From NCBI GenBank assembly GCA_903822435.1, contig CAIJPE010000027.1, forward strand, positions 1 to 42,322: a DNA stretch of 42,322 nt, given 5' to 3'. A model generated the notes under the pieces. That model did not search any database. It saw only the letters and a list, made by a program, of their open reading frames with translations, and was not told the DNA's origin. Of the stretch, positions 30,760 through 38,800 are shown piece after piece. The DNA comes from an uncultured beta proteobacterium (lineage in GTDB: Bacteria; Pseudomonadota; Gammaproteobacteria; Burkholderiales; Burkholderiaceae_C). Made by a program: the position numbers and the translations under genes. The first letter of the stretch is position 1. Each line of letters opens with the position of its first letter.

Positions 30760-33342
30760 TCAGAACGCGTAGGAGAGCCGTGCGTACAGGAAGCGCCCGT
30801 TCAGTCCGAATGGGCTGAACGTGCCGTAGTTGTTGGTGGCGTCCACCCGCGAGCCGCCGGGCAATGACGCATCGCTGATCGGCAGCACCGGCTGCCGGGT
30901 GGGCCGGATGCCGAACAGGTTGTTGGCGCCCACCGTCACACTGAAGCAGGCGGGTGCCTTCCAGGTGCCTTCGAGATCGGTGATCCAGCGCGGGTCGAAG
31001 CTGCGGTCCAGGCCCAGCGATGCCGTGGCCCCGGCCGGTTCGAGCCAGCTGCCGAAGCGCGTCAGGCGCAGCACGGTGTTGAAGGAGGCCACCGTCCAGT
31101 TGGCGCCCAGCACCAGCTTGTCGCGCGGGCTGGAGTCGGTGAGCTGCAGCCGCGCCACGCGACCGAAGGGCGTGTAGCCGGCGCCGAGCAGGGCGAGCTC
31201 GGGAGGGTTGTCCTTGACCCGGTCGATGCTGATCGTGTTGCGGTTGTAGAGCGCGGACCAGCGCACCTGCCCCCAGTCGCCGTAGCTGGCGCTGAACTCC
31301 GAGGTGATGTCGATGCCGCGAGAGGTCACGTCGGCGGCGTTCAGGTTGTACTGGGCCGAGCTGGTGGGTGCGGGGTTGACCAGGCCGATGGAGATCAGCG
31401 CGTCGCGCACGATGCGCACGCTCGGATTGGTGGTGGGGTCGGTGAGGGGCTCGCCCTTGACGATCAGGTCCTGCACCTTGATCTGGTACGCGTCCAGCGT
31501 CACGCGCAGGCTTTTCAGCGGCTCCAGCGCGATGCCCAGGCTGAGGTTGCGCGACTTCTCGGGTGTCAGTGGCCGCGCCCCGAGCGCCCTGGCGGCGGCA
31601 CTGTCGGGCGGCAGGTAGGCGATCAGCGCCGACGCGGGCAGCCCGCCGACGATCACCTGCGAGCTTTGCGTCACCGAGAAGATCTGCTGCGCCAGCGAAG
31701 GCGCCCGGAAGCCCGTGCTGAAGGTGCCGCGCAGGGCGACGGTCTTGTCGACTTCGTAGCGCAGTGCGAGCTTGCCGCTGGCCGTGTCACCGGAACTGTC
31801 GTCGTAGTGCTCGAAGCGGGCTGCCAGGTCGGCAAAGAAGGCCTTCGTGATGTTCGCGCCGAGGTCGGCGTAGGCCGCCACGTTGGTGCGCGACTTGGCG
31901 CCGGCATCGCGGTCGGATGTGCCGATGAAGGACTGCAGGCCCGCGGGCGGCCTCTGCCCGGCGCGCGGCGTGCCGGCCGGGTACAGGTAGCCGCCGTCGA
32001 TGTAGGAGTTGGGCTCGCCGGCGCCTTCCTCGTACTTCTCCCAGCGGTGCTCCAGGCCGAAGGACAGTTGGGCCGGGCGTGCCAGACCGAGGTCGATCTC
32101 CCGCGTCAGGTCCGCATTGGTCGTGGCCTGCTGGAAGACGAGGTTGCCCAGATAGAACTGGGTCTGCGTCACCGTGGGCCCGAGCGAGGCGTTGAGCGTG
32201 TTCCGAGCCCGCAGCACGGCCAGGTCGCGGGCGTAGGTGCTGCTGAGGTCGTAGTTCCAGCCCGCCAGCAAGCCCTTGCCACCCAGCGCCACCTGATAGT
32301 CCGATTCGCTGATCAGCCGTTGCGCACCGAAGCCGTCGGGGAAGATCTGCACCAGCGTGCTCACGCTGTTGGGCCGGTAGGTGCCCCGCGTGTCGACGAT
32401 GTCGCGGTGGCTGAAGGTGCCGAAGCTGTAGAGCGTCAGCGCTTCGGACAGGGGCCACTCGGCGTTGTAGCCCGTGTTGATCACGGCGTCGCGGTTGGAT
32501 CGGCCGGTGCCGCGCTGCAGGTTGGTGTCGTAGGTGGCTTCGCGCGGGTCGGGCGTGGCGCCGGGCGTGCCGTAGGCCACGGGCACGCCATTCAGCAGCG
32601 GGAAATAAAAGGGCCCCTGCGCAGCCCCCGCGGAGAACGAGGGCCCTTGCAAGCGCAGGTCGGCCGAAAAGTTGACGAAGCCCCCGTCTTCGCCCAGGGC
32701 GCGGCCGATGTTCAGGCCGGCCTGCCCGAGGTCACCCGGGCGGTCTTGCTGCTGGCCGCCGGTGAGGCTCACCAGTCCGCCTTCGGCCTCGCGCTTGAGG
32801 ATGATGTTGATCACGCCCGCGATGGCGTCCGAGCCGTATTGCGCAGCGGCCCCATCGCGCAGCACCTCGATGCGCTCGATGGCCGACAGCGGGATCAGGT
32901 CCATGTCCACCGGCACGCTGCCCGTGCCGAAGTTGTTGTAGACGGCCGTGTTGTGTCGCCGCTTGCCGTTGACCAGCACCAGCAGCAGGTCGCCGCTCAG
33001 GCCGCGGATCTTGGCCGGCCGGATGCTGGCCGAAGTGCCGCCGCCCGGTTGTGCCGGTGCGGTGTACGAAGGCACCAGTGTGCCCAGCACCTCGCGCAGG
33101 CTGGCTTTGCCGCTGGCGCGCAGGGCGTCGCCGCCGATGACGTCGATCGGCGAGGGGCTTCCCGTCACCGCGATCTGCTTGCCGCGCGAGCCGGTGCTGA
33201 TCACCACGTTGTCCAGTTCCGGCGCCGCCTGCGCCCATGCGCCGGACCCGGCACACGCGACACCGGCACCGACCATCGCGGCGCACACCAGGGTGCGGCT
33301 GGGCGTTTCGGGGCTGCGGGCAAGGCGCGAGATCGAGGTCAT
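30760..33342 (-). CDS. TonB-dependent outer-membrane receptor
   Basis: An 860-residue outer-membrane receptor. A signal peptide covers about residues 1-37, ending AWAQA. The plug domain includes DALRASGKASLREVLGTLVP, IRGLSGDLLLVLVNGKRR and RIEVLRDGAAAQYGSDAIAGVIN, about residues 50-190. The rest is a 22-strand-type barrel ending FLYARLSYAF, with the C-terminal Phe of outer-membrane proteins. It imports a large or scarce ligand with TonB energy. The next genes are a dioxygenase, a peroxiredoxin-like protein and tonB-exbBDD, so the ligand may be an organosulfur compound, such as a sulfate ester, rather than a siderophore. I used ATG 33342; a GTG at 33399 would add 19 residues. A LysR regulator is divergent. 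Confidence 0.9.
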   Translation of the reverse strand: MTSISRLARSPETPSRTLVCAAMVGAGVACAGSGAWAQAAPELDNVVISTGSRGKQIAVTGSPSPIDVIGGDALRASGKASLREVLGTLVPSYTAPAQPGGGTSASIRPAKIRGLSGDLLLVLVNGKRRHNTAVYNNFGTGSVPVDMDLIPLSAIERIEVLRDGAAAQYGSDAIAGVINIILKREAEGGLVSLTGGQQQDRPGDLGQAGLNIGRALGEDGGFVNFSADLRLQGPSFSAGAAQGPFYFPLLNGVPVAYGTPGATPDPREATYDTNLQRGTGRSNRDAVINTGYNAEWPLSEALTLYSFGTFSHRDIVDTRGTYRPNSVSTLVQIFPDGFGAQRLISESDYQVALGGKGLLAGWNYDLSSTYARDLAVLRARNTLNASLGPTVTQTQFYLGNLVFQQATTNADLTREIDLGLARPAQLSFGLEHRWEKYEEGAGEPNSYIDGGYLYPAGTPRAGQRPPAGLQSFIGTSDRDAGAKSRTNVAAYADLGANITKAFFADLAARFEHYDDSSGDTASGKLALRYEVDKTVALRGTFSTGFRAPSLAQQIFSVTQSSQVIVGGLPASALIAYLPPDSAAARALGARPLTPEKSRNLSLGIALEPLKSLRVTLDAYQIKVQDLIVKGEPLTDPTTNPSVRIVRDALISIGLVNPAPTSSAQYNLNAADVTSRGIDITSEFSASYGDWGQVRWSALYNRNTISIDRVKDNPPELALLGAGYTPFGRVARLQLTDSSPRDKLVLGANWTVASFNTVLRLTRFGSWLEPAGATASLGLDRSFDPRWITDLEGTWKAPACFSVTVGANNLFGIRPTRQPVLPISDASLPGGSRVDATNNYGTFSPFGLNGRFLYARLSYAF

Positions 33343-33528
33343 GAAGGGGCTGGTGATGGCTGCGAACAGGGGGATCCTAGGCAGCAGTGCCCGCTTCACA
33401 AACTATGCTTTTCAGATATGTTTAGGAGAGCTTTGTTTGCGCATACGACATAGTAGAGGTGGCCTTGAAGCTGGCTGCCACCACCCGCCCGGCCGCGTAC
33501 CGCCTCGGCACGGCGTTACGATCGACGC

Positions 33529-34482
33529 ATGAAGACCGACGACCTGCGTGCCTTCGACGCCGTGGTGCGCCACGGCTCGATCAGCGAGGCTGCGCGCGCC
33601 CTGGGCCTGACGCAGCCGGCCATCACGCGCCGCATCCAGAACCTCGAGGAAGACCTCGGGGCGCCCTTGCTGGACCGCAGCACCAAGCCGCCGCGCCCTT
33701 CCGCCCTGGGCCTGCGGGTGTACGAACAGACCCAGTCCGTGCTGCACGAGATGGAGTCGCTGGCCCAGCTGGTGGACACCGCCGAAGCGCCCACGGGCCC
33801 GCTGCGCCTGGGGCTTACGCACTCGATGGGTTCGGTCGGCCTGATCGACGTGCTGACCGACATGAAGGCCCGCTTCCCGGACGTGAGCCTGCAGATCTCG
33901 ACCGACTGGAGCCTGCGCCTGCTGGACAAGGTGGCGCAGGGCCGTCTGGACGCAGCCACGCTGTTCCTGCCGCCCAAGGCCTTGATCCCCGAGGGCCTGC
34001 GGGCGCAGCGGCTGGGAGCCACCGACGTGGTGCTGGTCGCGGCCAAGGGGCGCTTCGGCCAGACCGCCGGGCTGTTGCGCGGCTTTGCCGAAGCGGGCTG
34101 GATCCTCAACCCCGACGGCTGCGGCTTCCGTGCCGCGTTGCAGCGCAAGCTCGCCGACCAGGGCCTGCGCTTTCGCCTGAACCTGGAGACCTTCGGCAGC
34201 GAACTGCAACTCGGGCTGGTGGCCGCGGGGCTGGGCGTGGGCTTCGTCTCGCGGCCGGCCTTCCTGGCCAGCCGTTGGCGCGACCAGCTCGACCTGCTGG
34301 CACCTCGCGACTTCTCCTTCGGGGTCGACGTCTGGCTGGTCAGTCCCGTCTTCCTGGGCAACCTGGACGGCGCCGTGGCGCACTTCGGCCAGGGCATGGC
34401 CAAGGGCTTCCCCAAGGCCAGGCCGCTGCCCGGTACCCCGGGGCGTGCTGCCCGCCGGGCCGCTTCATCGGCGGCCGGATAA
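33529..34482 (+). CDS. LysR-family transcriptional regulator
   Basis: A 317-residue LysR regulator. The N-terminal winged helix-turn-helix is LRAFDAVVRHGSISEAARALGLTQPAITRRIQNLEEDLGA-like (about 6-45). The effector domain begins near GPLRLGLTHSMGSVGL (about 90). The last 25 residues are a basic Ala-rich tail. It diverges from the TonB-dependent receptor across a relatively AT-rich gap (33343-33528), the usual layout for a LysR regulator and its target. It may sense an organosulfur compound or sulfate status. It resembles CysB, Cbl and SsuR only at the family level, and I cannot assign it to one of them. The six shared operators are not next to this gene. Confidence 0.9.
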   Translation: MKTDDLRAFDAVVRHGSISEAARALGLTQPAITRRIQNLEEDLGAPLLDRSTKPPRPSALGLRVYEQTQSVLHEMESLAQLVDTAEAPTGPLRLGLTHSMGSVGLIDVLTDMKARFPDVSLQISTDWSLRLLDKVAQGRLDAATLFLPPKALIPEGLRAQRLGATDVVLVAAKGRFGQTAGLLRGFAEAGWILNPDGCGFRAALQRKLADQGLRFRLNLETFGSELQLGLVAAGLGVGFVSRPAFLASRWRDQLDLLAPRDFSFGVDVWLVSPVFLGNLDGAVAHFGQGMAKGFPKARPLPGTPGRAARRAASSAAG

Positions 34483-34560
34483 GGTCATTCCCGATCCGCA
34501 TTTCGCGGCGGGCCCGCGTTGCCGCACAGTGCAGCCTCCATCTCCAGACAAGGCCCCGGC

Positions 34561-35379
34561 ATGAACCTCGGACGTCGACTCTTCACCGGTGCCTTCGCGG
34601 CCGCGGCCTGGCCGGTGCGCGCGCAGGAGTCCGAGGACGCTGCGTTGCAGGCTGCCATCGCCGGGCCCCAACGCAGCGCCGCCAACCGGGCGCGCGATGC
34701 GGCCCGCCACCCGTACGAGACCTTGCGCTTCTTCGGGTTGCGCCCCACGCAGTCGGTGATCGAGTTGGCCCCTGGTGGCGGCTGGTACACCGAGATCCTG
34801 GCGCCCTACCTGCGTGCTGCCGGCCGCTTGTACGCGGCCGGCGAAGCGGCCGATGATCCCGATGAATACCGGCGCCGCTCACGCCAGAACTTCGACGCCA
34901 AGCTGGCCCGCGAGCCCGGCTTGTATGACCGGGTGGCCGTGGGCCTGCTGCCGCGCAAGCCCGCCTTCACCGACATCGCGCCGCCGGGTGGCGCCGACCT
35001 CGTGCTGACCTTCCGCAACGTGCACAACTGGATCGAGGTGGGCCACCTCGACGACACGCTGCGCGCCTGCGCCGCGGTGCTCAAGCCCGGCGGCGTGCTG
35101 GGCGTCGAGGAACACCGTGCGCCGCCGGGCAGCAGCCTGGCCTGGATCCAGAAGAACGGCTACGTGACCGAAGACCTGATGGTCGAGCGGGCCCGCGTGG
35201 CCGGACTGGAGCTGGCCGCACGGAGCGAAGTCAACGCCAACCCGCGGGACAGCAAGGACCACCCGAATGGCGTGTGGTCATTGCCCCCCACCTTGCGCGG
35301 CGGCGACGCCGACCGGGCACGGTTCGTGGCCATCGGAGAGAGCGACCGCTTTACCCACCGGTATGTGAAGCGGGCCTGA
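34561..35379 (+). CDS. Exported SAM-dependent methyltransferase-like protein
   Basis: A 272-residue protein with a Tat-like signal (LGRRLFTGAFAAAAWPVRAQ). A class I methyltransferase-like fold follows: motif I VIELAPGGGWYTEILAPYL, an acidic residue after the second strand (AAGEAADDP), DLVLTFRNVHNW, and the post-motif region VLKPGGVLGVEEHRAPPGSS. It matches the predicted exported methyltransferases of COG4798 type. SAM is not expected in the periplasm, so either the signal is not cleaved or exported, or the fold has another role. The ATG at 34561 follows CAAGGCC-rich sequence with only a weak ribosome site. It ends 28 bases inside the convergent rhodanese gene. No substrate is suggested by neighbours. 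Confidence 0.75.
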   Translation: MNLGRRLFTGAFAAAAWPVRAQESEDAALQAAIAGPQRSAANRARDAARHPYETLRFFGLRPTQSVIELAPGGGWYTEILAPYLRAAGRLYAAGEAADDPDEYRRRSRQNFDAKLAREPGLYDRVAVGLLPRKPAFTDIAPPGGADLVLTFRNVHNWIEVGHLDDTLRACAAVLKPGGVLGVEEHRAPPGSSLAWIQKNGYVTEDLMVERARVAGLELAARSEVNANPRDSKDHPNGVWSLPPTLRGGDADRARFVAIGESDRFTHRYVKRA

Positions 35380-37003
35380 GCACCCGGAAGCGGTGCGTGC
35401 CATCCCGCGCGAGCTGCGCCACCAGGCCGTACTCCCAGTCCAGGTAGGCCTGCATCGCTTCGCGGGGCGCGTCGGTGCCTTCGTAGGGCCGTCGGTAGCG
35501 GTCGATGCGCGGGCCGAGGAGCCGTGCCTCGCCCGCCTGCAAGGGTCGGCCCGCGGCCGCCCACGCCGCAGGGCCGCCTTCCAGCACGGCCACGGGCACG
35601 TCGGTCAAGGCGCGCAGATCGGCCGCAGCCCAGCGAGCCAGGTCGTCGTTGGGTGCGACCGCGACGATCGTCGCGGGGGGCTGCGGCAGCCTGGCCAGCG
35701 CCTCCTTCAACCCGGTCCGCAGCGCCCACCACGCGCCGGGAATGTGTCCCTGGACATGGCGCGCGCTGGGCGATAGGTCGATGACCGTGGCGGCGCCTTC
35801 CTCGATCATCGCGGCCAGGGCATCGACCGCCAGCGTGGGCACCGCGGGCGGCGCCACGGCAGCGGGCCGCCAGGGCCCCGCGACCAGCCCGTTCGTCGGC
35901 TGCGGCGCATCCAGCCACGCCACGTCCCAGCCCATCTGGGCCAGCCAGTGGGCGGTCATGGGAGCCCGCACGCCATCGGCCTGCGGCCCGCCATCGGCCA
36001 GCACGATGCGCGCACCCCGCACGGCGGCAAAGACATCGGTTTCCTGCACCAGCTGGCCCCCCGGCGCGCTGCCGAAGCCCGGGCGGTGGCCGGCTTCGTA
36101 CTCCTCGGGGGTGCGGACATCCCAGCGATACAGCGTGCGGCGGGTGTCGGCGGCCCAGCGGGCCAGGCCCGCTTCGTCCAGCCGTAAAGCGCCCGCCCGT
36201 GCGGCCAGGTCTTGCGCGGCCTGCTGGGCCTGCGGCAAGTGCGCCGCGTTGACCGGGCCGAAGCGCCGGCTCTGTCCGTGCTCCAGCGTCTGGCCGGCGA
36301 GCAGCCAGCCGATCGTGCCGTTGCGCAGCGCCGCCACCGGGTTGGGCACACCCGCATTGATCAGGGATTGCGCGCCGATCAGGCTTCGCGTGCGGCCGGC
36401 GCAATTGACGATGATGCGGGTGGCGGGGTCGGGCGCCAGGTCGCGTGCCCGCAACACCAGTTCGGCCCCGGGCACGCTGGTGCCGCCAGGGATGCTCATG
36501 GTGCGGTACTCGTCGAATCGGCGGGCGTCCAGCACCACCACGTCGGCGCCGCTCTGGATCAGGGCCTGCACCGCTTCGGCCGGTAGCGAGGGTGTGCCGC
36601 GTTCGTGCTCGACCAGTTCGCCGAAGGCCTTGCTCGGCGAGTTCACGTCGCGGAAGAGCTCCGCGCCCGCGGCGCGCCAGCCTGACAGTCCGCCTTCGAG
36701 GAGCCGGACATCGGTGTAGCCCAGGGTCTGCAGCCGGCTTGCGGCCGGCTCGGCCAGTCCCTCGCCGTCGTCGAAGACCACCACGGGCACATCCCTGCGC
36801 GGCAGCCGCCACGGGGCGTCCAGCTCGAGGCGGCCCGCCGAGAGTTGTGCGGCGAACAGCGGGTGCGACTGGGCGTGCGGATCTTCCTCGCGCACGTCGA
36901 TCAACGCGATTTCGCGACCCTGGCGCCAGGCGTCGCGGACTTCTTCAACGCCCGCCAAGGGCAGAGAGTGGCTCAATCGAGGCCCCACAGGTTGGGCAGC
37001 CAC
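35351..37003 (-). CDS. Four-domain rhodanese-like sulfurtransferase with one catalytic cysteine
   Basis: A protein of 550 residues containing four rhodanese-like modules at about 15-115, 138-240, 270-380 and 400-485. Only the second has a catalytic loop cysteine (Cys201 in VNCAGRTRSL). The others have Asp (VVFDDGEG), Asp-Gly (VLADGGP) and Asn-Asp (APNDDL) in its place. Domain 2 starts VVLDARRFDEYRTMSIPGG. Such proteins transfer sulfane sulfur in thiosulfate or cysteine-derived routes. It is the last gene of an LLM monooxygenase / cysteine dioxygenase operon, so it may handle sulfite or thiosulfate produced there. GTG 37003 overlaps the dioxygenase gene by 31 bases; a TTG at 36976 giving a four-base overlap is a good alternative. 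The C-terminus overlaps the convergent methyltransferase gene. Confidence 0.82.
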   Translation of the reverse strand: MAAQPVGPRLSHSLPLAGVEEVRDAWRQGREIALIDVREEDPHAQSHPLFAAQLSAGRLELDAPWRLPRRDVPVVVFDDGEGLAEPAASRLQTLGYTDVRLLEGGLSGWRAAGAELFRDVNSPSKAFGELVEHERGTPSLPAEAVQALIQSGADVVVLDARRFDEYRTMSIPGGTSVPGAELVLRARDLAPDPATRIIVNCAGRTRSLIGAQSLINAGVPNPVAALRNGTIGWLLAGQTLEHGQSRRFGPVNAAHLPQAQQAAQDLAARAGALRLDEAGLARWAADTRRTLYRWDVRTPEEYEAGHRPGFGSAPGGQLVQETDVFAAVRGARIVLADGGPQADGVRAPMTAHWLAQMGWDVAWLDAPQPTNGLVAGPWRPAAVAPPAVPTLAVDALAAMIEEGAATVIDLSPSARHVQGHIPGAWWALRTGLKEALARLPQPPATIVAVAPNDDLARWAAADLRALTDVPVAVLEGGPAAWAAAGRPLQAGEARLLGPRIDRYRRPYEGTDAPREAMQAYLDWEYGLVAQLARDGTHRFRVLRPASHTGG

Positions 37004-37560
37004 GCGTTGGAATAGCCCGAGACAAACGGCCTGATCTCGCCGTCGTCGCGGTAGACATGGCGGCGCACCGTGCCGATGGAGGCGCCGTACACGTGGATGC
37101 TGATGGACACCGCGTCATCGTACGCGTTGGCCACGCGGTGGATGTCGCCGATTCGTGGCGACACCGCCTCGACCTGTCCCGCGCGCAGCAGATGGGCAGC
37201 GCCTTGCGGCTGCGGCCGCCCTTGCGCATCCAGCGCGTAGGCCTGCGACGACTCCTGGCCGCGCAGCACACCGATCAGCCCCCAGACCGTGTGGTCGTGC
37301 ACCGGCGTGGCCTGGCCCGGGCCCCACACGAAGCTGACCATGGAGAAGAGGCCCTGCGCATCGGCATGCAGCAGGTATTGGCGGTACGCGTCGGGGCCAG
37401 GCTCTGCCAGTGCTTCGGGCAGCCAGCCATCCTGCGCCACCAGATCGCCCAGCCAGCGCCCCGCGCGGTCCAGCGTTTCTGCCTCCGCCGGTTCGGTGCG
37501 CAGGAAGGCGGTTGTGTCCGTGATGAAGCGCCGCAGGGGTGCCAGCGCGGCGGCCGTCAT
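36973..37560 (-). CDS. Cysteine dioxygenase-family thiol dioxygenase
   Basis: A 195-residue cupin of the CDO_I family. The iron ligands His88-x-His90 (PVHDHTVWG) and His141 (GDIHRVAN), the catalytic Tyr158 in HVYGAS, and Arg60 for substrate carboxylate binding (AYRQYLL) match those of known cysteine dioxygenases closely. The cysteine that forms the thioether in mammalian CDO is absent, as usual in bacteria. The enzyme oxidises cysteine, or 3-mercaptopropionate in the related subgroup, to the sulfinate with oxygen. It overlaps the upstream monooxygenase by four bases and is followed by the four-domain rhodanese. This suggests a catabolic sulfur route in which the thiol sulfur ends as sulfite or thiosulfate. 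The choice between cysteine and mercaptopropionate is open. Confidence 0.88.
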   Translation of the reverse strand: MTAAALAPLRRFITDTTAFLRTEPAEAETLDRAGRWLGDLVAQDGWLPEALAEPGPDAYRQYLLHADAQGLFSMVSFVWGPGQATPVHDHTVWGLIGVLRGQESSQAYALDAQGRPQPQGAAHLLRAGQVEAVSPRIGDIHRVANAYDDAVSISIHVYGASIGTVRRHVYRDDGEIRPFVSGYSNAWLPNLWGLD

Positions 37561-38675
37561 CCGACCGCCTCCAGCGCCGGCGCTTCCTCGTGCACGCTCT
37601 GGCCGCGAGCCTCGCGCTCGGCCACCAGGGCACGCAGGCGCGGGATCAGCTCGCGGCCGTAGTCGATGGCGTCTTCGAGCGGGTCGAAGCCACGGATGAG
37701 CACGGTGCCCACGCCCAGATCGATGTAGCGGGCCAGCGCCTGCGCCACCTGCTCGGGCGTGCCCACCAGGGCCGTGGAGTTGGAGCGGGCGCCCGAGATG
37801 CGCGCCACCGCGGTCCACAGCCGCTCGTCCACCACGTCGCCGCGCTGGGCCGCGCCGAGCAGGCGGCGGGCGCCTTCGCTTTGCTGCGGGCCCGCCGGCT
37901 TTGCACCCGAGCGCTCGCGCAGGCGGCGCGTCTCGGCCAGGATGCGCTCTGCGCGGTCCCAGGCCGCGCCTTCGGTGTCGGCCAGGATGGGCCGGAACGA
38001 CACCGAGAAGCGGATGCGCCGGCCGTGGCTGGCCGCCTCGCGCCGGACGCGGCGGATCAGCTCGCCTGCCTCGGCGAGCGGCTCGCCCCAGAGCGCGTAG
38101 GCATCGGCGTGCCGGCCCGCCACGCGCAGCGCGGCCTCGCTGGCACCACCGAAGTAGATCGGCAGGTGGGGCTGCTGCAGCGGCTTGATCTCGGAGTACG
38201 CCTGCTCGTAGCGGTACAGGGCCCCTTGGTGGTCGAAGGGCCGTGCCGACGTCCACGTCTTGCGCATCACCTGCAGGTACTCATCGGTGCGGGCGTAGCG
38301 GGCGTCGTGATCCAGGAAGTCGCCGTCACGCCGCTGCTCTTCGTCGGAGCCGCCGGAGATGATGTGCACCGCCAGACGGCCGCCGCTGAGATTTTCCAGG
38401 GTCGCCAGCTGGCGTGCCGCAAAGGCCGGGCCGATGAACCCGGGTCGGTGCGCCAGCAGGAAGTGCACCCGCTCGGTCACGGCTGCGGCGTAGGCGATCA
38501 CGTGGCTGGCGTCGGGCCCGGTGGAGTGCTGCGGCACCAGGATGCGGTCGAAACCGGCCGTCTCGTGCGCCTGGGCAAAGGCGCGCAGGTAGTCGCGGTC
38601 GATGGCCGGTGGCTGCGGCGCGATGATTTCAGATTGCCGCTGCGGCGTGATCATGCCGATGATCTCGAGGGCCAT
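37557..38675 (-). CDS. LLM flavin-dependent alkanesulfonate monooxygenase-like protein
   Basis: A 372-residue member of the SsuD-like luciferase family: NHVxxxFPQ-like IDRDYLRAFAQAHETAGFDRILVPQHST, FLLAHRPGFIGPAFAARQLATLENLSGGR, IYFGGASEAALRVAGRHADAYALWGEP and STALVGTPEQVAQALARYIDLGVG. It differs from the 16115 SsuD, lacking its GRSCEDSW stretch and with only part of the Arg/His motif (FSVSFRPIL). It probably cleaves another sulfonate or sulfide with reduced flavin. No transporter is in its operon. It is followed by CDO (ATGA overlap) and rhodanese. A weak operator-like sequence lies about 60 bases upstream (38734-38760). Confidence 0.85.
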   Translation of the reverse strand: MALEIIGMITPQRQSEIIAPQPPAIDRDYLRAFAQAHETAGFDRILVPQHSTGPDASHVIAYAAAVTERVHFLLAHRPGFIGPAFAARQLATLENLSGGRLAVHIISGGSDEEQRRDGDFLDHDARYARTDEYLQVMRKTWTSARPFDHQGALYRYEQAYSEIKPLQQPHLPIYFGGASEAALRVAGRHADAYALWGEPLAEAGELIRRVRREAASHGRRIRFSVSFRPILADTEGAAWDRAERILAETRRLRERSGAKPAGPQQSEGARRLLGAAQRGDVVDERLWTAVARISGARSNSTALVGTPEQVAQALARYIDLGVGTVLIRGFDPLEDAIDYGRELIPRLRALVAEREARGQSVHEEAPALEAVG

Positions 38676-38733
38676 GGGGTGCTCCGGGGTGTCGTTGACG
38701 GACGCCCACGGTACGGCCCGATTTGCGGCGGTG

Positions 38734-38760
38734 CAAATACGATCCTTGCATATTCATGCG
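38734..38760 (+). promoter_or_regulatory. Weak sulfur-operator-like sequence before the LLM/CDO operon
   Basis: CAAATACGA and ATGCG are present in the right orientation. The spacing is two bases shorter than in the six strong copies, and several conserved positions differ. It is suggestive only. It is in the 125-base gap 38676-38800, which shows nothing else I recognise. Confidence 0.25.
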
Positions 38761-38800
38761 CGATGCGCATGTCATGCCCAGCCCGCACCTGGGACGGCAC

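Noticed and set aside
33400..33460. AT-rich stretch with ACTATG and CATAGT in the receptor/LysR gap, possible LysR box or copy of the sulfur operator
   Set aside because: It is a plausible divergent promoter, but the shared operator is not matched at its fixed spacing and the short inverted arms are too far apart to call.
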